Assembly (NCBI RefSeq): GCF_900005765.1
Contig: NC_041687.1
Location: 868,001-932,000, forward strand
From: Plasmodium relictum
Lineage: Eukaryota > Apicomplexa > Aconoidasida > Haemosporida > Plasmodiidae
Length of the DNA: 64,000 nt
Direction: 5' to 3'
Below are positions 60,590-64,000 of the stretch, piece by piece (the stretch's first letter is position 1; the number at the start of each line of letters is the position of its first letter). Both the position numbers and the translations under genes were made by a program. The notes beneath the pieces are model-generated. The model had not been told where the DNA came from, did not search any database, and saw only the letters and a list, made by a program, of their open reading frames with translations.

Positions 60590-61604
60590 TTTTATTTTTT
60601 TAATAACATAGATGTATTAGAAATTTTAACATTAATATCTTGAAAATAGTTTAAAGGTGTTATTTATATTCAAAAATACTATAATTTTCGTTAATTAGTT
60701 AAATGGTTTATTTCATAAAAGTTTCTTTAATAGTTGTGTAATAAATATATACCATAAGAGAATCAACGTGCAATAAAGAAAAAGAATAATTTTCGAATAA
60801 ATTATTTTTAATAAGTCTTTTAATATTTAAAAAAAAAAAGCCATTCTATTGTAGTATATGATATTATTCTTTATAATCCTTTTTGTAAATCTTTAATTAC
60901 TAAAAGGGTTATATTCCTTGCAGCATAAATTTTTTATTAAAAACATAGAACATAAATCTATATAAATCTACTATTTAGAATAAAAACAAATGTAAAAAAA
61001 AAAAACTTAAACGTATAGAATTCCTAATTATATATGAAAAAAGATAAGAAAAGAATATATTTAGAATAATTCTGAGAAATTTTCTAACTTTATTTGCTTA
61101 TTCATGTAATTTCAATTTTTTGTTTGAAATATATAGATAAAAAAATACAGTAAGAAAATTTAAGCTATATATACAAAACACTATAGGAATGTTGAAAAAA
61201 AAAAAAAAAAACAAACAAGTTTTTCTAAATTATAAATTATACAATTTAAAAATATATTTTGTATAGTTTAACAAGAAAAGAGAATAAGACGTTAAAAGCT
61301 TTAAGAAAAAAAATAATACAAAATTTTAATATTAAATTTTAAAAATGTATAATATATAAATATGCAAAAAAAAAATTTTTTTTTATTAAGAGAGCCTTTT
61401 TTTATTTATATACTCATAATGCATAATCTTTTTGTTTTAAATTTATTAATGCAAATACGAAATTTTATTACTTTAAATAAAAAAATATAAATTTTAATGT
61501 GTGCTTTCTTTTCTTTTATTTATTTTTTTTTTTTCTGTAAAAATGTTACATTTCATTGATTTTGACAATAATTTTTGTACTATTTATTTTTTTTTTAATA
61601 ATCT
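59596..61604. other. Intergenic between two - strand genes
   Basis: 2 kb of promoter of the hydrolase and 3' flank of the NOP2-like gene. It contains an (ATTT)n tract, poly-A/T runs, and a G+C-richer island at about 59745-59815. A 70-codon frame at 60147-60359 (+) is mostly Phe/Leu/Ile/Tyr and not credible. Confidence 0.5.
60547..60586. repeat. (ATTT)n microsatellite, about 10 units
   Basis: An uninterrupted tetranucleotide run upstream of the hydrolase gene. Tetranucleotide arrays are scarcer here than AT or poly-A runs. Confidence 0.95.
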
Positions 61605-63716
61605 TCAATTTACATTTTTTTTATTTAATATGTTCTTTTTATTTTTAACAAATTTTTTTTGAATTTTTTTATCTTTGATACTTAAATTATTCTTTGCATT
61701 ATTATTTTTTCTATTTTCTTTTTTTGAATATATCTGTTCTGATTCATTTAATAAAGTATTTTTATTTTCACTTTTAGTATTATTATTATATATTTTATTT
61801 TTTTTGTTTTTTACTTTTTTTTCTTTTTCATTTTCTTCTTTTTCTTTAAATATGATTTTTTTATTTTTTTTATCATTTAAGTGATTTTTCTTTATTTTTT
61901 TTTTATCATATAGTTTATTAGAATGCTTTTCTTTTTTTTTGTTGTTAAATTTTACACTCTTTTTTACTTCTTTATTATTATTTAATTGATTATCATGATT
62001 CATTTTTTTATTTTTCTTATGGAATGAACTATTTTCTTTTGTAATATTGATATTCTTTTTGCTACTTTTTTTGAGATTTATGCTCTCCTTTTTTTCTGAA
62101 TTTTTTTCTTTTTTATTTATAATAGATTTATTTTTATCAAAGATTGCATCTGATCTTTTTATAAGTTTTGCAACAAAGAAATTATCATGGTTATGTTTAT
62201 GTAAATAAATTCTTTTGCATAAAGATATTTTACTTGAAAATTGTTTTTTTTTATAATGAGTTATACCAGGATCTCCAATATTTATATCTATTGGTAATAA
62301 ATTTACATCTCTTTTTTTTAATATATAATTTATGACTTGTTCATTTTCTTCAACAGTAATACTACATGTAGAGTAAACAATAATACCCCCATTTTTTAAA
62401 AGATTAATTGCATTATTTAATAGCTTTCTTTGTTTTTGAGCTAATTCTCTTATTTCTTTAATTGATTTTCTTCTAGCACTTTTATTTTTGTTAACAACAC
62501 CTGTACCACTACAAGGAGCATCCAATAAAATTTTATCAAATTGAAAAGTGAGATGCTTATGAATTTTTAATGCATCTATGCATGTTATTATTAAATTATT
62601 TATTCCCATTCTTGAAGCCTGTGCTTCTATAGCTTTACATCTGAATTTATTTATATCATTTGCATATACAACTCCTTTATTTTTTTTAATAGCACAAATG
62701 AAAGTACATTTTCCTCCTGGTGCTGCACACATATCTAATACTAAATCATTTTCTTGAATATTTAATTCTAAAACTGGAATAAAAGAAGAAGATGACTGAA
62801 TCATATAATATCCATATAAATATTCGTTTAATGATCCAACATTAGAATTTAAGTCATTTAGTACAATACCTACATTGTTCCATTTGTCCCCTTCTTCAAC
62901 TGAAATATTTTGATTTTTTAAAATTTTTATTAAATTACTTCTTGTTATTTTTAAAGTATTCGTTCTTAAATGTATTTCTTTTGGCATATTATTTAACTCA
63001 AGAAATAGATATAACTCTTTTACATCAAATAAATAATTTAAATATTTTATCATTTCCTTTGAATATTCATAATAATAAGAATAATAAAAAAGCAGCTCTT
63101 TTATTATTGTAGATTTCTCCAGTTTTATATTACTTTTTCTTGCATTACTTATTAATAATAGTAAGTATTTCATTCGATCTTCTATATCCTCATTTTTCAT
63201 AACTTTATTATTTTTATATACTCCTATTTCATCATAATATATATTTTCTCTTTTATTTATGTATTTTTTTTTCATTCTTTTTTTTAAACCTATAATATTT
63301 ACATCTATGTTCTTCTCTTCTTTTATATTTTCATTCATTCCATTTTCTTCTTTCAAAAATATTTCGTTTTCTTGTTCTTTTTCTTCTTTTGACATTTTTA
63401 ACATATTATCTTTTTCAGTATAATGTTCGTTCCTTTTTTTTTTATAATTATCTTCGTCATCACTCATATAATCATTATTCATATCATCATCGGTTATATT
63501 ATCACTAATAGCATCATCATAGTTTATTCCTTCATCGTCACTTAATTCATTTTCATCTTCTATTATATCGTCCTCTATTGAAACATATTCATCTTCACTT
63601 TTATTTATTTCGAAGTTGTCATTTTCAAAAAGAGAAAATGTGTGATTCACATTATTTTCATTATTTTTCAAACTATCATTTAATTTATTATTATTGATAC
63701 TATCTGAATTATTCAT
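61605..63716 (-). CDS. NOP2: NOP2/NSUN1-type rRNA (cytosine-5) methyltransferase
   Basis: This is one exon of 703 aa. Nop2-type enzymes methylate a conserved cytosine in large-subunit rRNA in the nucleolus and are needed for 60S assembly. Residues 1 to about 170 are acidic and Asp/Glu/Asn-rich. About 200-315 is the NOP2-type RNA-binding/PUA-adjacent region (Ile-His-Leu-Arg-Thr-Asn-Thr-Leu, then Gly-Tyr-Tyr-Met-Ile-Gln-Ser-Ser-Ser-Ser). The Rossmann core carries motif I Asp-Met-Cys-Ala-Ala-Pro-Gly-Gly-Lys and motif IV Asp-Ala-Pro-Cys-Ser-Gly-Thr-Gly (Cys402). Motif VI is Tyr-Ser-Thr-Cys-Ser-Ile (Cys451, the expected nucleophile). The core ends at about 520 with Asn-Phe-Phe-Val-Ala-Lys. A Lys-rich tail of about 180 residues fits nucleolar targeting. 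All catalytic motifs are intact. Confidence 0.93.
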   Translation of the reverse strand: MNNSDSINNNKLNDSLKNNENNVNHTFSLFENDNFEINKSEDEYVSIEDDIIEDENELSDDEGINYDDAISDNITDDDMNNDYMSDDEDNYKKKRNEHYTEKDNMLKMSKEEKEQENEIFLKEENGMNENIKEEKNIDVNIIGLKKRMKKKYINKRENIYYDEIGVYKNNKVMKNEDIEDRMKYLLLLISNARKSNIKLEKSTIIKELLFYYSYYYEYSKEMIKYLNYLFDVKELYLFLELNNMPKEIHLRTNTLKITRSNLIKILKNQNISVEEGDKWNNVGIVLNDLNSNVGSLNEYLYGYYMIQSSSSFIPVLELNIQENDLVLDMCAAPGGKCTFICAIKKNKGVVYANDINKFRCKAIEAQASRMGINNLIITCIDALKIHKHLTFQFDKILLDAPCSGTGVVNKNKSARRKSIKEIRELAQKQRKLLNNAINLLKNGGIIVYSTCSITVEENEQVINYILKKRDVNLLPIDINIGDPGITHYKKKQFSSKISLCKRIYLHKHNHDNFFVAKLIKRSDAIFDKNKSIINKKEKNSEKKESINLKKSSKKNINITKENSSFHKKNKKMNHDNQLNNNKEVKKSVKFNNKKKEKHSNKLYDKKKIKKNHLNDKKNKKIIFKEKEENEKEKKVKNKKNKIYNNNTKSENKNTLLNESEQIYSKKENRKNNNAKNNLSIKDKKIQKKFVKNKKNILNKKNVN

Positions 63717-64000
63717 TGAATATAAAAATTAGTTCTTTAAAAAAAAAAAAGGAACAATAATAAAAATAAAAATAAACAGTGATTTCTTCCTTATTTTAAA
63801 CTTACACTCCAAATTTAATTTTTTTTTTTTTTATATTTTAAAAAAAGTTCAAATTTACTTAAAGAAAATGGGTTTACAACAAATTTAATTATAAATAAAT
63901 TAAAATGTATTTTAAAAATTTACGTATAAATATAAATATATATGTAAATAAAAAATATTACTTGTTAATATTAAATAAAAATATTATAATAAAGGAATTT
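63717..64000. other. Upstream flank of the NOP2-like gene
   Basis: A+T-rich sequence to the window edge, with no frame. It probably contains the promoter of the - strand NOP2-like gene. Confidence 0.5.

Noticed and set aside
1-64000. Operon, phage, CRISPR or transposon system
   Set aside because: The window is a eukaryotic parasite chromosome with intron-bearing, individually spaced genes; no terminal repeats, transposase, integrase or spaced direct-repeat array is visible.

Overview
The window is nuclear DNA of a malaria parasite (genus Plasmodium). It is extremely A+T-rich, with poly-A/poly-T and (AT)n tracts between genes, short introns of the GTA...TAG type, and proteins padded with Asn-, Lys- and Glu-rich low complexity. 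Plasmodium-specific genes are present, including the parasitophorous vacuolar protein PV1 and a second, plant-type phosphofructokinase. Gene order from the SNF2-like gene to the NOP2-like gene looks like the core of P. falciparum chromosome 11 (my recollection of that map, not a search). The composition would fit an avian malaria species such as P. gallinaceum or P. relictum, but I cannot fix the species.

Layout, left to right. 0-4 kb: two unrecognised genes, a + strand coiled-coil protein and a - strand Glu/Asn-repeat protein. 4.7-12 kb: a very large Asn-rich protein whose C-terminal third looks like a decayed SNF2 ATPase. 12.5-16.4 kb: an unrecognised six-exon gene. 16.8-19 kb: prefoldin subunit 5 (-) and the coactivator MBF1 (+). 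19.6-24.3 kb: the phosphofructokinase-like PFK11 (-), with catalytic motifs lost in both halves. 25.8-28.1 kb: farnesyl/geranylgeranyl diphosphate synthase (-, 11 exons), head to head with an HCF101-type Fe-S carrier ATPase (+, 29-30.8 kb). 31.7-34.3 kb: the CCR4-NOT subunit NOT2 (-). 37-38.4 kb: the GPI-anchor transamidase catalytic subunit GPI8 (+). 39 kb: a possible small membrane-protein ORF. 41.1-43.6 kb: an unrecognised four-exon gene. 44.4-46.3 kb: spermidine synthase. 47.5-48.6 kb: PV1. 50.6-52.2 kb: proteasome lid subunit RPN7. 52.7-59.6 kb: a giant alpha/beta hydrolase (-). 61.6-63.7 kb: an NOP2-type rRNA cytosine methyltransferase (-).

The genes are mostly unrelated housekeeping genes, each with its own promoter; there is no operon or mobile cluster. 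Intron phases were checked by hand for every multi-exon model, and all junctions are phase-consistent except one: exon 3 of the prenyl synthase carries an apparent extra G. The most interesting features are two probable pseudoenzymes (SNF2-like and PFK11), that frameshift, a perfect 48-bp palindrome at the HCF101 stop codon, micro-exons in the second gene, and the small ORF at 39 kb. I saw no rRNA, tRNA, CRISPR or transposon.
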